From Excoecaria cochinchinensis (Eukaryota; Streptophyta; Magnoliopsida; Malpighiales; Euphorbiaceae), in assembly GCA_947683425.1 (NCBI GenBank), contig CANTUQ010000160.1, positions 1,009,501 through 1,073,500 of the forward strand: a DNA stretch of 64,000 nucleotides, in the 5' to 3' direction. A program made the position numbers and the translations under genes. The notes below the pieces were generated by a model. That model was not told the origin of the DNA. It did not search any database and was given only the letters and a program-made list of their open reading frames with translations. Positions 33,094 to 43,220 of this stretch are shown here, piece by piece (position 1 is the first letter of the stretch; every line of letters starts with the position of its first letter).

Positions 33094-33318
33094 CACCTGC
33101 AAACTTGCAAAAATTTCATCAATCACTCGAAACTTTAAGCTACTAAAACCTTGAAAATTCTCCAACAAAACATAGGTTCACTATGACAACAAACCAACCA
33201 AATTTGACAAAAATAAACAAGACTAACTACCTAAAGGAAATATCAATAAACACAAAATAACAAAGTTTGAGAAGAAGTTCTGCATTTAACAAGTCCGCAG
33301 CTGGACTTTTAAATACCG

Positions 33319-34150
33319 TTAAGGATCCACAAGGTTGACGATTGCTAAAGCCCCATCATATGTTGATTCAAAATAAGGCTTCACACGATGTCCATTTACC
33401 TTGAACTCCTTTTCACCCCTCGGGTGCTTCAATGTTACCACTCCAAATTGATCAGCTCCCACAACTTCATAAGGTCCTTTCCACCACGATTTTAGCTTTC
33501 CTGGGAAATAAACGCAACCTGCTATCATATAAAAGAACTTTCATACCTGGAATGAATTCTTTCCTGACCAATTTCTTGTCGTGCCATTTCTTTGTGTTTT
33601 CTTTATACTTCTCTGCTTGTTGATACGACCAATAGCATATCTCTTCTAGTTCATTCATCTGGAGAAATCTCTTCTCACCTGCACTCTTGATATCAAAATT
33701 TAGAAACTTGGTTGCCCAATAAGCTTTGTGTTCTAGTTTGACAGGGAGATGACATGATTTACCATAAACAAGCTTAAATGGGGATAATCCTATAGATGTT
33801 TTGAATGCAGTTCTGTAAGCCCACAAAGCTTCATCCAACCTTAAATACCAATCCTTTCTAGATGAATTTACAGTCTTCTCTAGGATGGCCTTAAGTTCTC
33901 GGTTGGACACTTCAACCTGACCATTAGCTTGAGCATGATAAGGGGTGGTGACCTTATGCCTAACTCCAAATTTTTTCAATAAAGCCTTGAATTGGTGGTT
34001 AACAAAAGGTTTACCACCATCACTAATAATCGCTGTAGGGGCTCCATATCGGGTGAATATATTCTTCCTCAAGAAATCTAGTACAACTTTGGCATCACAT
34101 GTTCTAGTTGCTGTGGCTTCTACCCATTTACTCACATAGTCAACTACCAC
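33319..34150 (-). pseudogene. pol: Athila-1 integrase core and C-terminus
   Basis: The frame 34150-33467 carries 'DYVSKWVEATATRT', 'AIISDGGKPFVNHQFK' and 'HAQANGQVEVSNRELKAIL', the second Asp and the Glu of the DDE triad. The first Asp is in the upstream frame ('LWGIDFMGPF'). 'FVNHQFK', 'LPVKLEHKAYWA' and 'LNFDIKSAGEKR' are typical Athila integrase sequence. A frameshift near 33528 moves to 'FPGKLKSWWKGPYEVVGADQFGVV', the GPY/F-like end. It terminates at 33319. Confidence 0.9.
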
Positions 34151-34160
34151 TAAAATATAC

Positions 34161-34487
34161 TCATACCCATAGAAAATCGGAAAAAGGCCCCATAAAGTCT
34201 ATCCCCCATAAATTGAACAGTTCTACCTCAAGCAAATTAGTTAAGGGCATCTCATCTCTCCTAGAAATGTTGCCTACCCTTTGGCATCTATCACAGGTTT
34301 TCACAAAAAATTGCACGTCTTTAAACATAGTAGGCCAATAAAAACCAAAAGATAGAATTTTCGATACCATTCTATTTGGCCCATGGTGTCCACTAGCTTC
34401 CCCACTATGACAAACCGTGATGATCTCACCGTTCTCCTCATCTGAGATACACCTCCTTAGCACTTGATCAGCACACAGGCGAAACAA
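34161..34487 (-). pseudogene. pol: Athila-1 integrase zinc finger and start of core
   Basis: The frame contains 'CHSGEASGHHGPNRMVSKIL' with the two His and 'FFVKTCDRCQRVG' with the two Cys of the HHCC motif. 'LFNLWGIDFMGPF' then holds the first catalytic Asp. It is separated from the rest of integrase by a short frameshift near 34155. Confidence 0.88.
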
Positions 34488-34541
34488 ATAAGGGTCATCC
34501 CAAATGTAGTGTTTGGCATCTGCTTTCAGCTTCTTCCTTTA

Positions 34542-35084
34542 CTACCATGTGAATTCCTTTGGCATAAATCCTCCTGCAAGAAAATTAGCCAAATTAGCAA
34601 ACCAAGGAACATAAATTTCACTTGCAAATAAGGCACAAATATGTTCATCAGGGAATAAATCTAAAATTTCTCCTTTTTCAATGTGATCATTATCCAATCT
34701 TGACAAATGATCCGCCACAAAATTTTCTGCCCCCTTCTTGTCTTTGATTTCCAAGTCAAACTCTTGCAAGAGAAGTAGCCATCTAATCAATCTTGGTTTG
34801 GACTCCTTCTTAGCAAAAAGGTCTCTCAAAGCTGCATGATCGGACCACACCACAATTTTTGTACCTAGCAAATATGGCCTGAACTTCTCGAAAGCATAAA
34901 CGATTGCAAGAAGCTCCTTCTCAGTTGTGGTGTAATTGACCTGTGCCCCTGTCAGAGTATGACTTGCATAATAAACTACACAAAATACCTTCTCCCGCCT
35001 TTGTCCAAGCACTGCCCCTACTGCAAAGTCACTGGCATCACACATTAATTCAAAAGGCAAATTCCAATCCAGAGATATAATCAC
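34542..35084 (-). CDS. pol: Athila-1 RNase H, open segment
   Basis: 180 residues: 'FELMCDASDFAVGAVLGQRR' (Asp), 'TTTEKELLAIVYAFEKFRPY' (Glu), 'VVWSDHAALRDLF' (Asp) and 'NFVADHLSRL'. This is the RNase H fold that removes RNA from the hybrid during reverse transcription. The open frame then runs into the linker before the integrase zinc finger. It follows RT directly; a single stop near 35100 separates them. Confidence 0.9.
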   Translation of the reverse strand: MIISLDWNLPFELMCDASDFAVGAVLGQRREKVFCVVYYASHTLTGAQVNYTTTEKELLAIVYAFEKFRPYLLGTKIVVWSDHAALRDLFAKKESKPRLIRWLLLLQEFDLEIKDKKGAENFVADHLSRLDNDHIEKGEILDLFPDEHICALFASEIYVPWFANLANFLAGGFMPKEFTW

Positions 35085-35102
35085 CGGGGCTGAAATGAGC
35101 CT

Positions 35103-35866
35103 TTATTTCAAAGTTTCAAAAGCTAGCATGCATTCACTATCAAAATCAAAAGCTGCATCTTTCATAAGCAAATTGGACAAGGGTTTAGCAATTTTTGAAA
35201 AATCTTTGATAAATCGGCGGTAAAACCCTGCATGTCCTAAAAAACTCCTAATGCCTTTGACACTAGTTGGGGGTGGCAATTTCTCTATCATTTCCATCTT
35301 GGCCTTATCGACCTCTATCCCTTTCTCAGAAATTTTGTGCCCAAGCACAATGCCTTCTCTCACCATAAAGTGGCATTTTTCCCAATTCAATACTAGGTTG
35401 GTCTTTTCACACCTCCCTAGCACTAAATCTAAATGCTCTAAATAGCTTTCAAAATCTGCCCCATAAACAATGAAATCGTCCATGACTACCTCCATAAATT
35501 TCTCTATGAAGTCATGAAAAATAGCCATCATACACTGCTGAAATGTAGCCGATGCATTACATAATCCGAAAGGCATTCTCCTATAGGCGAATGTGCCATA
35601 AGGGCAGGTAAAGGTCATTTTCTCTTGATCTTCGGGGCTATGGGAATTTGTAAATACCCCGAATACCCATCTAAAAAACAGTAAAACCTATTCCCTGCTA
35701 GCCTCTCTAACATCTGGTCAATAAATGGCAAAGGGAAATGATCTTTTCTTGTGGCATTGTTTAATCTTCTAAAATCAATACAGACTCTCCAACTCGTAAC
35801 TGTATGAGTTGGAATCAATTCATTTAGCTCATTCTTAACCACTGTCATCCCCCCCTTCTTAGGCAC
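35103..35866 (-). pseudogene. pol: Athila-1 reverse transcriptase
   Basis: Two frames overlap at about 35616. The first (35866-35615) has 'PKKGGMTVVKNELNELIPTH', 'WRVCIDFRRLNNATRKD' and 'FYCFLDGYSGYLQIPIAP'. The second (35618-35103) has 'FAYRRMPFGLCNASATFQQ' and the catalytic VMDD with both aspartates kept, then 'VLGHKISEKGIEVDKAK' and 'VKGIRSFLGHAGFYRRFIKD'. The frameshift near the overlap is the main lesion. The sequence is typical of Athila RT. Confidence 0.92.
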
Positions 35867-35869
35867 ACA

Positions 35870-36169
35870 CTACACTGGACTAACCCATTTACTATCAGAA
35901 ATAGGATAGATTATACCTGAGTCAAGGAGTTTAAGTACCTCCTTCTTTACCACTTCTTGCATTGCCGAATTGAGTCTCCTTTGGGGCTGAGTTACCGGCT
36001 TAAATTCTTCCTCCATCGGGATTCGGTGAGTACAATAGCTTAGGTCAATCCCCTTTAAATCTGACGTCTCACATCCGATTGCATCTTTGTGCTTTTGTAG
36101 CACCTCAAGCAGCTTTTTCTCCTCAGGACCTGTCAACAAAGAGGAGATAATTACTGGTTTTTTTCTCAT
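35870..36169 (-). pseudogene. pol: Athila-1 pol connector before RT
   Basis: 99 residues including 'LEVLQKHKDAIGCETSDLKG' and 'HRIPMEEEFKPVTQPQRRLN', the conserved N-terminal approach to Athila RT. A stop after 'SDSKWVSPV' separates it from the RT frame. Confidence 0.85.
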
Positions 36170-36265
36170 TCTCTAAAAACACATATTTTAAATGAGAAAG
36201 AAGGGGTTAAGTTCAGGAATTGAATCCCCTTTTTTCGGATTAAGCTCTTCTTGCTGTGATTCCTC

Positions 36266-37327
36266 TTATTCACCTTCTTTCTCCACAGCTGCTATCACTT
36301 CTCCCCCTATCTCTTCTTCCAACTCTTCACCCTCTACTGAATGTATCAAACTCACATTCACTGGGTCAGCTCCCAAAACCTTTTCTTGAACTTCCTCTAC
36401 ACAATCCTCCACCGTATCTATAAAATAAATAGACTCCTCCATATCACTCGATGGATACTTTTGAGCCTTGTTCATGTCCACCACTAGCTCTTCATCATTG
36501 AACCGTAGTGTGACCGTTTGGCCATGTATATTGATCAAAGCCTTTGCTGTATTCAAAAATGGCCTCCCCACAATGAGTGGTACCTTTCGATCTTCTTCCA
36601 TTTCCATTACTACAAAGTCCACTGGAAAAATGAATTTTCCCACTTTTACTAGCAAATCCTCAATTATCCCCTTTGGTCTCCTTACCGACCTATCCGCAAG
36701 TTGGAGTCTCATTCCCGTCTCCTTGAGCTCTCCAAGATTAAGTTTCCTGCAAATAGAATACGGCATCAAATTTATGTTGGCACGTAAATCACACAAAGCA
36801 CTCCCATAAAAGTTCTCACCAATTTCACAGGGAAACGTGAAACTACCTGTGTCCTTTAATTTCTCAGGGATCTTGTTCATTATTATAGCACTGTAATTTT
36901 CTGTGAGCTGCACAGTCCCATACCCTTCTAATTTCTTTTTATTAGAACATAATTCTTTCATGAATTTTGCATAATTAGGCATGTGAGCTAAGGCTTCAGC
37001 AAATGGTAAATTAATATGCAATTTCTTAAACATCTCAAGAAACCTAGCCAATTGCTCATTTTTCTTTTCTTTTCTAGCCACAGAAGGAAGTGGCAATCTA
37101 TTAAAATCAAGATCCTCTACTTTAGGATTCACTAGACTCTTACCCTTTTCACGCACAGAAACATTTTCATTAACTTCTACACTAGAGGTAGAGTTACTTA
37201 CCTTCCGTGTTGGCTCCTCCTTACTTGTTGATGGTGAAGAAATTTTACCTTGGTCCTCTCCTTGCACTACCTCCTTACCACTTCTCAATATGATTGCTTT
37301 AGCCTCTTCCTTAGGATTCCGGTCCAC
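36266..37327 (-). CDS. Athila-1 Gag C-terminus and aspartic protease, open segment
   Basis: A 353-residue frame. A charged linker (EEAKAIILRSGKEV), a conserved 'LHINLPFAEALAHMPNYAKF' block and the protease follow: 'CDLRANINLMPYSICRKL' and 'KVPLIVGRPFLNTAKALINI'. Athila proteases normally show D-L-G-A at the active site; here the Gly after Leu is Arg. The Asp is kept, but the DxG geometry is disturbed, so activity is doubtful. The frame continues into an acidic tail. Confidence 0.88.
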   Translation of the reverse strand: MDRNPKEEAKAIILRSGKEVVQGEDQGKISSPSTSKEEPTRKVSNSTSSVEVNENVSVREKGKSLVNPKVEDLDFNRLPLPSVARKEKKNEQLARFLEMFKKLHINLPFAEALAHMPNYAKFMKELCSNKKKLEGYGTVQLTENYSAIIMNKIPEKLKDTGSFTFPCEIGENFYGSALCDLRANINLMPYSICRKLNLGELKETGMRLQLADRSVRRPKGIIEDLLVKVGKFIFPVDFVVMEMEEDRKVPLIVGRPFLNTAKALINIHGQTVTLRFNDEELVVDMNKAQKYPSSDMEESIYFIDTVEDCVEEVQEKVLGADPVNVSLIHSVEGEELEEEIGGEVIAAVEKEGE

Positions 37328-38077
37328 ATTCGAAGGAACAATCCCCGGTTGTCTTTAAGACATAGAAGTTGCAAGCTGACCCAACTGAGTTTCCAAATTC
37401 CTCATGGAAGCATCTTGATTCCGGTTCTATAGTCCTTGAGATTTCCACCTTGCTTCTTGGTTAGCCATGAATTGTTGTTGGCTAGTCACAAATTATTGCT
37501 GACTGTTCATGAAGCTAGCCAACATATCTTCAAGGTTTGGCTTTTTCTCTTGAACAGGTGGCCTAGGTTGATATCCCGGTGGGTGGTAAGATTGAGGTTG
37601 TGGTTGATTTAAACCCTGCCCTTGGTTATAGTTTGGTGGATATGGTGTTTGATAGTGAGTGGATGTTGGAGGTTGGTATGACTGGTTGAGGTTGTGATGA
37701 ATGTTTTGGTTGAAGGGAGCTCTCACTTGTGGTTGAGAAGATGATGCGTTCTGATTTCCATCCTTCCAAGAGAAGTTTGGGTGATTCCTCCAACCAGGAT
37801 TGTATGTGTTACTGTAAGGGTCATTTCTTCGATAATCTCCCATAGCATTTACATCTACCATTGTTCCACCCTTTTGTACATACTGCCCACCTTCAAACTG
37901 CACTCCCCTAGGTAGCACAATCGTCCGATGATCCTCATTCCATCTCGGCACAGCATAGTCCCTTATCGTCCACTGCCTAGGGACCTCTTCTCTATAATTA
38001 CTCGGCATCTCTTCTTGTGCCCTTGGCACTTGTTCGTTCTCGGGAGGCAATTCATCAATGCGAGGATTGTTTTCCAT
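37328..38077 (-). pseudogene. gag: Athila-1 gag lacking the central capsid core
   Basis: ATG at 38077 opens 194 residues: 'NEQVPRAQEEMPSNYREEV', 'WTIRDYAVP' (the N-terminal motif of Athila Gag), then almost at once 'NPYSNTYNPGWRNHPNFSW' and a Pro/Gln/Tyr-rich tail, which belong to the C-terminal part. The capsid core expected between them is missing, so the protein is far shorter than usual. Beyond the stop at 37493 the reading 'NQDASMRNLETQLGQLATSM' continues toward protease with more stops. Product is probably non-functional. Confidence 0.82.
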
Positions 38078-38262
38078 ATTTTTTTCCCAAGTAGCTCTCC
38101 TTCATTGATGTAAAGTCCTCTCGATTTTAGGGTCATAGGGTGCGATTTGTCCTTGTCTCAATCTACTCATGCACCAAAACTACCTAAAAAGAATAAATAA
38201 AAATAAAATTAGAAAAAGAAAAACACATACAAATAACAATCAAAACTCACAAACAACGCCAG

Positions 38263-38280
38263 TCCCCGGCAACGGTGCCA
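38263..38280 (-). other. Primer-binding site, tRNA-Asp type (Athila-1)
   Basis: On the minus strand 'tggcaccgttgccgggga' lies 6 nt after the LTR end. This is the Asp-type PBS used by Athila and related elements, with one substitution (TGGCGCC to TGGCACC). Confidence 0.85.
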
Positions 38281-38308
38281 AAAACTTAACGCGACCTCAG
38301 CAAGTGTA

Positions 38309-38860
38309 CTGAATCGGCAAGTAATACAGTGGGGTAAAGTTAGGACCTCGAATTATCGTACCCAAGGGATTGTGTGTGTAAGTAATGAAAATTAAATGTA
38401 TGCTAAAGAATTCCCAATAGTTTGAGTTGACTGAGTTATGAATAAATTAAAAACAAAGAAATTAAGCAACTAAAATAAGCAAGCAGAAATAATCAAATTA
38501 AAATGACATCAATAATTGATAGAAATAAAATGATGGAAAAATTTAATAAGCAACGAACTCAAAATAGAAGAACGTTGCTTGATACTGAATCTGCAAGTAA
38601 TACAGTGGGGTAAAGTTAGGACCCCGAATTATCGTACCCAAGGGATTGTGTGTGTAAGTAATGAAAATTAAATGTATGCTAAAGAATTTCCAATAGTTTG
38701 AGTTGACTGAGTTATGAATAAATTAAAAACAAAGAAATTAAGCAACTAAAATAAGCAAGCAGAAATAATCAAATTAAAATGACATCAATAATTGATAGAA
38801 ATAAAATGATGGAAAAATTTAACAAGCAAAGAACTCAAAATAGAAGAACGTTGCTCAGGT
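38309..38860. repeat. 276-bp tandem duplication in the Athila-1 5' LTR
   Basis: 'ctgaatc(g/t)gcaag' begins at 38309 and again at 38585, and the two copies run in parallel with only a few differences to 'agaagaacgttgct'. The 3' LTR has one copy. Since both LTRs are made from one template, the duplication most likely arose after insertion. On the minus strand it lies at the R/U5 end. Confidence 0.93.
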
Positions 38861-39744
38861 TCACTCATCCACCCCATACCTAAATGTGAATAAAATTAAT
38901 CCAAGAACTAAATATGAAAGAAATCGGGATAACCCTCTTAACCCCAAGCTTCCCTACCCGGAGCCAGCCACTCTAATTACATGACATCCCAAACCGGAGC
39001 CAGCCATATAATTAGCCTATGCACGGGTCTAAAATCCTAAGTTTGGTTTATTTTCCCAATACGGAGCCAAACAACCCAGAACTTAATTATCTCACTCGCC
39101 ACTCTAGTCTTAAATCATAAAATTCTGCACTTCTAGATTCCCAATTAGAGTCGTCCAAAAGATACGGCAAGAATGATAAAAACTGAATATAAATAATCAT
39201 GGCATCCAATCCATACAACTCAATAACCAACAAAGATACATGAAATAAATCATTCATCAAAATTGGAAATTAACTTGAGAAAATAAATCCCATTAATTAA
39301 CTATAAGAACCAGTGAAATAAACCATTCAATCATATATTTAATTTCAAAAGATGTTCAGAATTCACATCATGGGTAGGGGATTCAAAGATCCCCCAAACA
39401 ACTAAAAGACTACTCACGATCCATTACAAAATCAAAAGGAAAAAGGAAAGAATAAACCCAAAAATTCATTAAGGAGGAAATCCCGGTTGAATCCCACGTT
39501 CTTCGATCTCCTTCTTCGAATCTTCAACAGAGAAAAATTCTGGAAATCCGGATGTAAAAACTATGTATTGAAATTAAACTATGTGTTTCAAATGTAAAAC
39601 TCTTGATTTGTAATTTAATTCTAGAGACAAAGTTGAAAACCTAAATTAAGAACAATGGAGAAGCTTGTAAAAATTCTAGAATTAAAACCCTAATATGAAA
39701 ATAGGTTAAAAATTCGAACCCCCTCTGCCAAATAGAAAACTTGT

Positions 39745-39754
39745 ATTTATATAT
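39745..39754 (-). promoter_or_regulatory. TATA-like box in the Athila-1 5' LTR
   Basis: On the minus strand 'atatataaat', at the same place relative to the array as in the 3' LTR. As this is the 5' LTR, it would drive the element's RNA. Confidence 0.65.
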
Positions 39755-39762
39755 CCTGACGG

Positions 39763-40160
39763 ATCACGGTGGCAGCCAAATGGTTGTCACCGTGAGGTTG
39801 TCGAGGATGTGATTCTGCCTTGCGCACAGGATAGGGGTCACGGTGCCAACCAAATTTGTTTCCACCGTGAGATGCTCAACTTTAGCTTCTGTCCAGGAAT
39901 TCCTTATGTCACGGTGACAATGGATTCCTTTGCCACTATGAGGTACCTTCTCAATTGATTCTGCCTTGGTGAATTTTATGTCACGATGACAACCAGATAG
40001 GTTGCCACCATGAGGTGCTTCCTGCCTGCATTCTACCTAATGAAGAAATATGTCACGGTCACAACAAAATTAGTTATGACTGTGACCCATAGTCTGCCCA
40101 GCTGCTGTTTTTGAATCCTTTGAATGTCACGGTCATAACTAGTTTCGTTGTGACCGTGAG
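39763..40160. repeat. Phased array of six inverted repeats in the Athila-1 5' LTR
   Basis: The same span (398 bp) and order as 28509-28906, with point differences that break some pairs (for example 'gttatgactgtgac'). The first four dyads are of the GGTG(A/G)CAAC type and the last two of the GGTCACAAC type, as in the other LTR. Confidence 0.93.
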
Positions 40161-40355
40161 GTACCTAGAAAAATGCTGCAAACACAATCTAAACTCAATC
40201 GAAATGCTAACTAAAATGCATAAAAATTCAAATTTCACTAAGATTGACAAAATTAATATAAAGTAAGCATGACATGACAATAAACACCACTAAACACCCA
40301 TAAATCATACGAAAATACTATCAAAACTAAATACTAAATTGAAGTTATCACCCAA

Positions 40356-40650
40356 AAAAGGCCCAATTTGCATAGTCCTAGGCTCCATGAGGTTAGAGGA
40401 CCATCCCAATATTCTATTAGGGTGAAGCCTCCAAAATATCTCTGGCTTGCCCAAAATGGATGCATATGCGCTGTCTTAGGCTCACTAAGGCTAGACGACC
40501 TTTTCCAATGTTCTATTGGGTGGCGCTCCAAGAAACCTCCTTATTGCCCAAAATAGATGCACTTGTAATTTCTTACAAGTTTTCATGAACCTCTCTCGAT
40601 CGCCCTAAAAGAGGGCTTTCGTGGCCTCCCGAGGTTCTGCATGCGTCACA
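40356..40650 (+). repeat. 5' LTR of Tat2, right part
   Basis: It continues from 27315 after the Athila-1 target duplication. It contains a conserved end domain shared with the solo Tat LTR at 15660-15990 ('gcgctgtcttaggctca', 'aagaaacctc.ttgcccaaa') and ends 'atgcgtcaca' directly before the PBS. Confidence 0.88.
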
Positions 40651-40651
40651 G

Positions 40652-40670
40652 TGGAGACTCTGCTGGGGAC
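40652..40670 (+). other. Primer-binding site of Tat2 (tRNA-Arg type)
   Basis: 'tggagactctgctggggac' lies one base after the LTR end. It matches the Ogre/Tat PBS TGGCGACTCTGCTGGGGA, reported as complementary to tRNA-Arg, with C to A at position 4. Confidence 0.85.
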
Positions 40671-41584
40671 ATACTTTGAGACTTCACTTTAAAAGTACCT
40701 TGATTAAACTTATGATTGAGTTTTAATTTAAAAATTTCATCCTTTTTTTAAATTTGCATTGCATCTCATTAGAGCCTTAGATCTATGCTAGTTTGGTCCC
40801 TCTTTTAATCCAGGTGCATTCTTGAAGCATGACCTTACGTTCACTTAATGTAGGGAAGTGTTAAGGATAATCACTAGCCCAAGCCTCGTACCATCATGGT
40901 ATATTAAATGGAGACCCGATCGGTCATTATGCTCGTGATGAGGTAGACCCATCGATAGGGACCATGCTTGGGTAGCCCTGAAGTAACATCCCCTTAGCCA
41001 AAGCTCATGTAATGGAAATAGATACTTCCACTATATGGTATGAACCCTAATGCTATGCCTACTGTATGGATCATTATGTAATGGACGAACCTAAATAGAT
41101 TGTCTGGTCGCCTAATCAAAGGCTGTCAAGCCCCGATAGGCCCATATCAATTTATTCGAACTGCCTAAATACACAACGATCACAACCCACGCGTCTGTGC
41201 ATTAGTTAGGAGAGGTTACGCTGCTGGCTTTCCACCGTGCATCATGCACTTTCATCAGGTTCCCTATTAACCCATGAACCAAGCCCACCTAGGAAAGAGA
41301 CTATGACCTCGTGTGCGCGAGCGACAAGGTTGAAAGGACCTATATGATTGCATGTGATTTATGGATGCTGCATAGCACGACCATGCATTATATGTCATTC
41401 ATGAATCATCTTAACGGGTATGTTTTAAAGCCATAATAGATCTGCCCAAGTGGTCTAAAGGTCCCGATAGGCGACTAATCAGTGATTCATTTTTTTCTTT
41501 TTTTATTTAAAGAGAAAAGAGCAGTACATGCGGGCTCAAAGAGCAGTGAGTTATACCCCTTTGTAATGTTCAATAGAAAGTAAC
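40671..41584 (+). other. Tat2 leader region
   Basis: Non-coding sequence between the PBS and the first ORF. It begins 'atactttgagacttcac'. No RNA gene, insertion or strong structure is seen. A long leader before the first ORF is normal in Ogre-like elements. Confidence 0.6.
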
Positions 41585-42280
41585 ATGGCAGACCCATCAA
41601 GAATGCTCGACGCAGCTCATGCACTTATTATCGATGAAATGGATAGGAAGGCACAGAAAACTAAGAGGAGGCTTGGAGAGCTTGAAGCTAGGATGAGGAC
41701 TATGAGGGGAAATTTTGATGCCGCAGTAACGCCATCCATCGAGGCACAACGCATAATTTTTACCACATCGCAAAACAAGCGTGACCCAGCTAAGGCTACG
41801 CGCATACGGCAAACTGAGTCTAGAGGAAAGATGTCTTTTCCTCCACTATATAGGTGAAAAAGCAAAAGACATGCTTCTAAGGATGAGTGCAAGATGACGA
41901 CGGGTGGCTCAAGAAGAAGGGTAGATATCCTCGAGGAAGAAATCTTGCAATCTAAGCGTGCTACTACCCAAGCCGCCTATAAGAGGCTCACTTTTGGTGC
42001 CACGGACTTGGAAAAAGAAAATTACTTATGTAGATGTGATAGTTGCATAGGCATTTGGGAGGTGAAAAAAGTATCGGTGGCTGGAACAGCCCAAAAATAT
42101 TACTTCGGCTTAGGCGGACCTTTTCCTAAAATATTAGAGAAAAATCCGCAAATGTGGTCAGCTAGATCAACCATGGGTCAGGGGCTAACGAGTCACCATC
42201 AGTATACCAAGGGCCCGATTGATGATTGCCAAGTCCTGAGGAGGCAAATTTGGGATCTTGAGCCGCCTGTAATCCCTTAA
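41585..42280 (+). CDS. Tat2 upstream ORFs of unknown function (two frames)
   Basis: Frame 1 (41585-41857, 90 residues) starts MADPSRMLDAAHALII and has a charged, probably helical stretch (KAQKTKRRLGELEARMRTM). Frame 2 (41894-42280, 128 residues) is basic at first and contains two Cys pairs (CRCDSC) and 'YYFGLGGPFPKILEK'. I do not recognise a family. The place between leader and pol is where Ogre-like elements carry an extra ORF ahead of gag, and loss of gag could leave only this. The two frames may be one broken gene. Confidence 0.45.
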
Positions 42281-42726
42281 GAAGGAAATGATGGAAGCTC
42301 AAGTCATGGCGATAGCAGCAGGATAAGTTTTGGAGACGTGAAGGTTCCAGCTAGAGGAGCGACCCAAAGTGACTATATTATCTTAGAAAAACCTCTGTCT
42401 AGACAATTCGCTTATTTTATTAAGTAAGGAAAGTTGCAATCGATGGTAGCTAAACCTGCCAGAAGCCTCATCGAATGGATCGATATTGCGCCTACCATCA
42501 ACAAACTGGGCATGACACTGATGAATGTCGAACTTTAAGAAAGCAGGTTTAAGGCCTCATTGAAGAGGAGTTGAGAGAAAGGAGGGATGGGCCCTGAGGA
42601 TGATAATAGATCATCGATAACAATATATGCGTCGGTAGAGAGAGGAAAAGATGATAATTTAGATTTTCTTTTATTTCAGAACTTTTCAATAATGTTAATT
42701 ATTTCTTTAATTCTATTAATAAAGTG
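42281..42726 (+). other. Tat2 degenerate stretch between the upstream ORFs and pol
   Basis: The reading continues in pieces ('ARGATQSDYIILEKPLSRQ', 'LIEWIDIAPTINKLGM') with several stops. Some coding ancestry is likely, but no domain is recognised. No zinc knuckle or protease motif remains, so gag and protease were deleted or replaced. Confidence 0.5.
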
Positions 42727-43220
42727 AACAATTTTGCTTACTTGTGCGATATTTCGGATGATTTCAATATGCATAATCATGATCATAATCCATTCATATT
42801 TGACATTGATTCAACTGATGCTACTCCATTTAATCTCGAAAAACTTTGGAGAACCCAAAGAAAATCTTAATAGCATCTGATATAACTCCTGATGAAAGGT
42901 CAAAATTTGAGAGAATGAAAAAAAAGATATAAATGAAAAAGCCTTTGCCTGGACCTATGAAGATATGCCTGGAATAGATCGTGAAATTGCAAAGCACGCC
43001 ATCCCAACATACCTGGACCATAAGCCAGTCAAGCAAGAGCTCAGAAAACTCAAGTTGAAATGGGCAAGAAAGGTTAAAATGAGAGATCCACAAGCAGGAA
43101 CAGGGTCAAATTTTCTTATGGAAGCGCAACATCCGACTTTGATGGTCAGTGTTGCTCCTATATCGAGAAGAGGAAGAGTACGCGTATGTATAAACTATTA
43201 GGATTTGAACAAAGTTCATC
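42727..43220 (+). pseudogene. pol: Tat2 pre-RT and truncated RT start
   Basis: 'FAYLCDISDDFNMHNHDHN' matches Tat1 at 16774-16850. After frameshifts and stops, 'EDMPGIDREIAKHAIPTY' and 'QHPTLMVSVAPISRRGRVRV' give the RT entrance, and 'CINY' ends at a stop, with 'DLNKVHPKK' just beyond. The rest of RT is missing: at about 43225 the sequence changes to A-rich filler. Confidence 0.82.

Larger units (their letters stand above)
27316..40350 (-). mobile_element. Athila-1: complete Athila-like LTR retrotransposon, minus strand
   Basis: Both LTRs are present and flanked by the perfect duplication 'cccaa' (27311-27315 and 40351-40355). Reading on the minus strand gives 5' LTR (40350-38287), PBS, gag, protease, RT, RNase H, integrase, a palindrome array, an env-position ORF, a long 3' region, a polypurine tract and the 3' LTR (29096-27316). 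The Asp-type PBS, the RT motifs (WRVCIDFRRLNNATRKDHFPLP) and the third ORF fit the Athila lineage. At 13,035 bp it is a normal length for Athila. All main ORFs carry a few stops or frameshifts. Confidence 0.95.
38287..40350 (-). repeat. 5' LTR of Athila-1 (2064 bp, with internal duplication)
   Basis: It matches the 3' LTR throughout but is 283 bp longer: 276 bp from a tandem duplication (38309-38584 copied at 38585-38860) plus small insertions. It starts on the minus strand at 40350 and ends 'gcgtta' at 38287 (CA mutated to TA). The dyad array is at 39763-40160. Confidence 0.95.
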
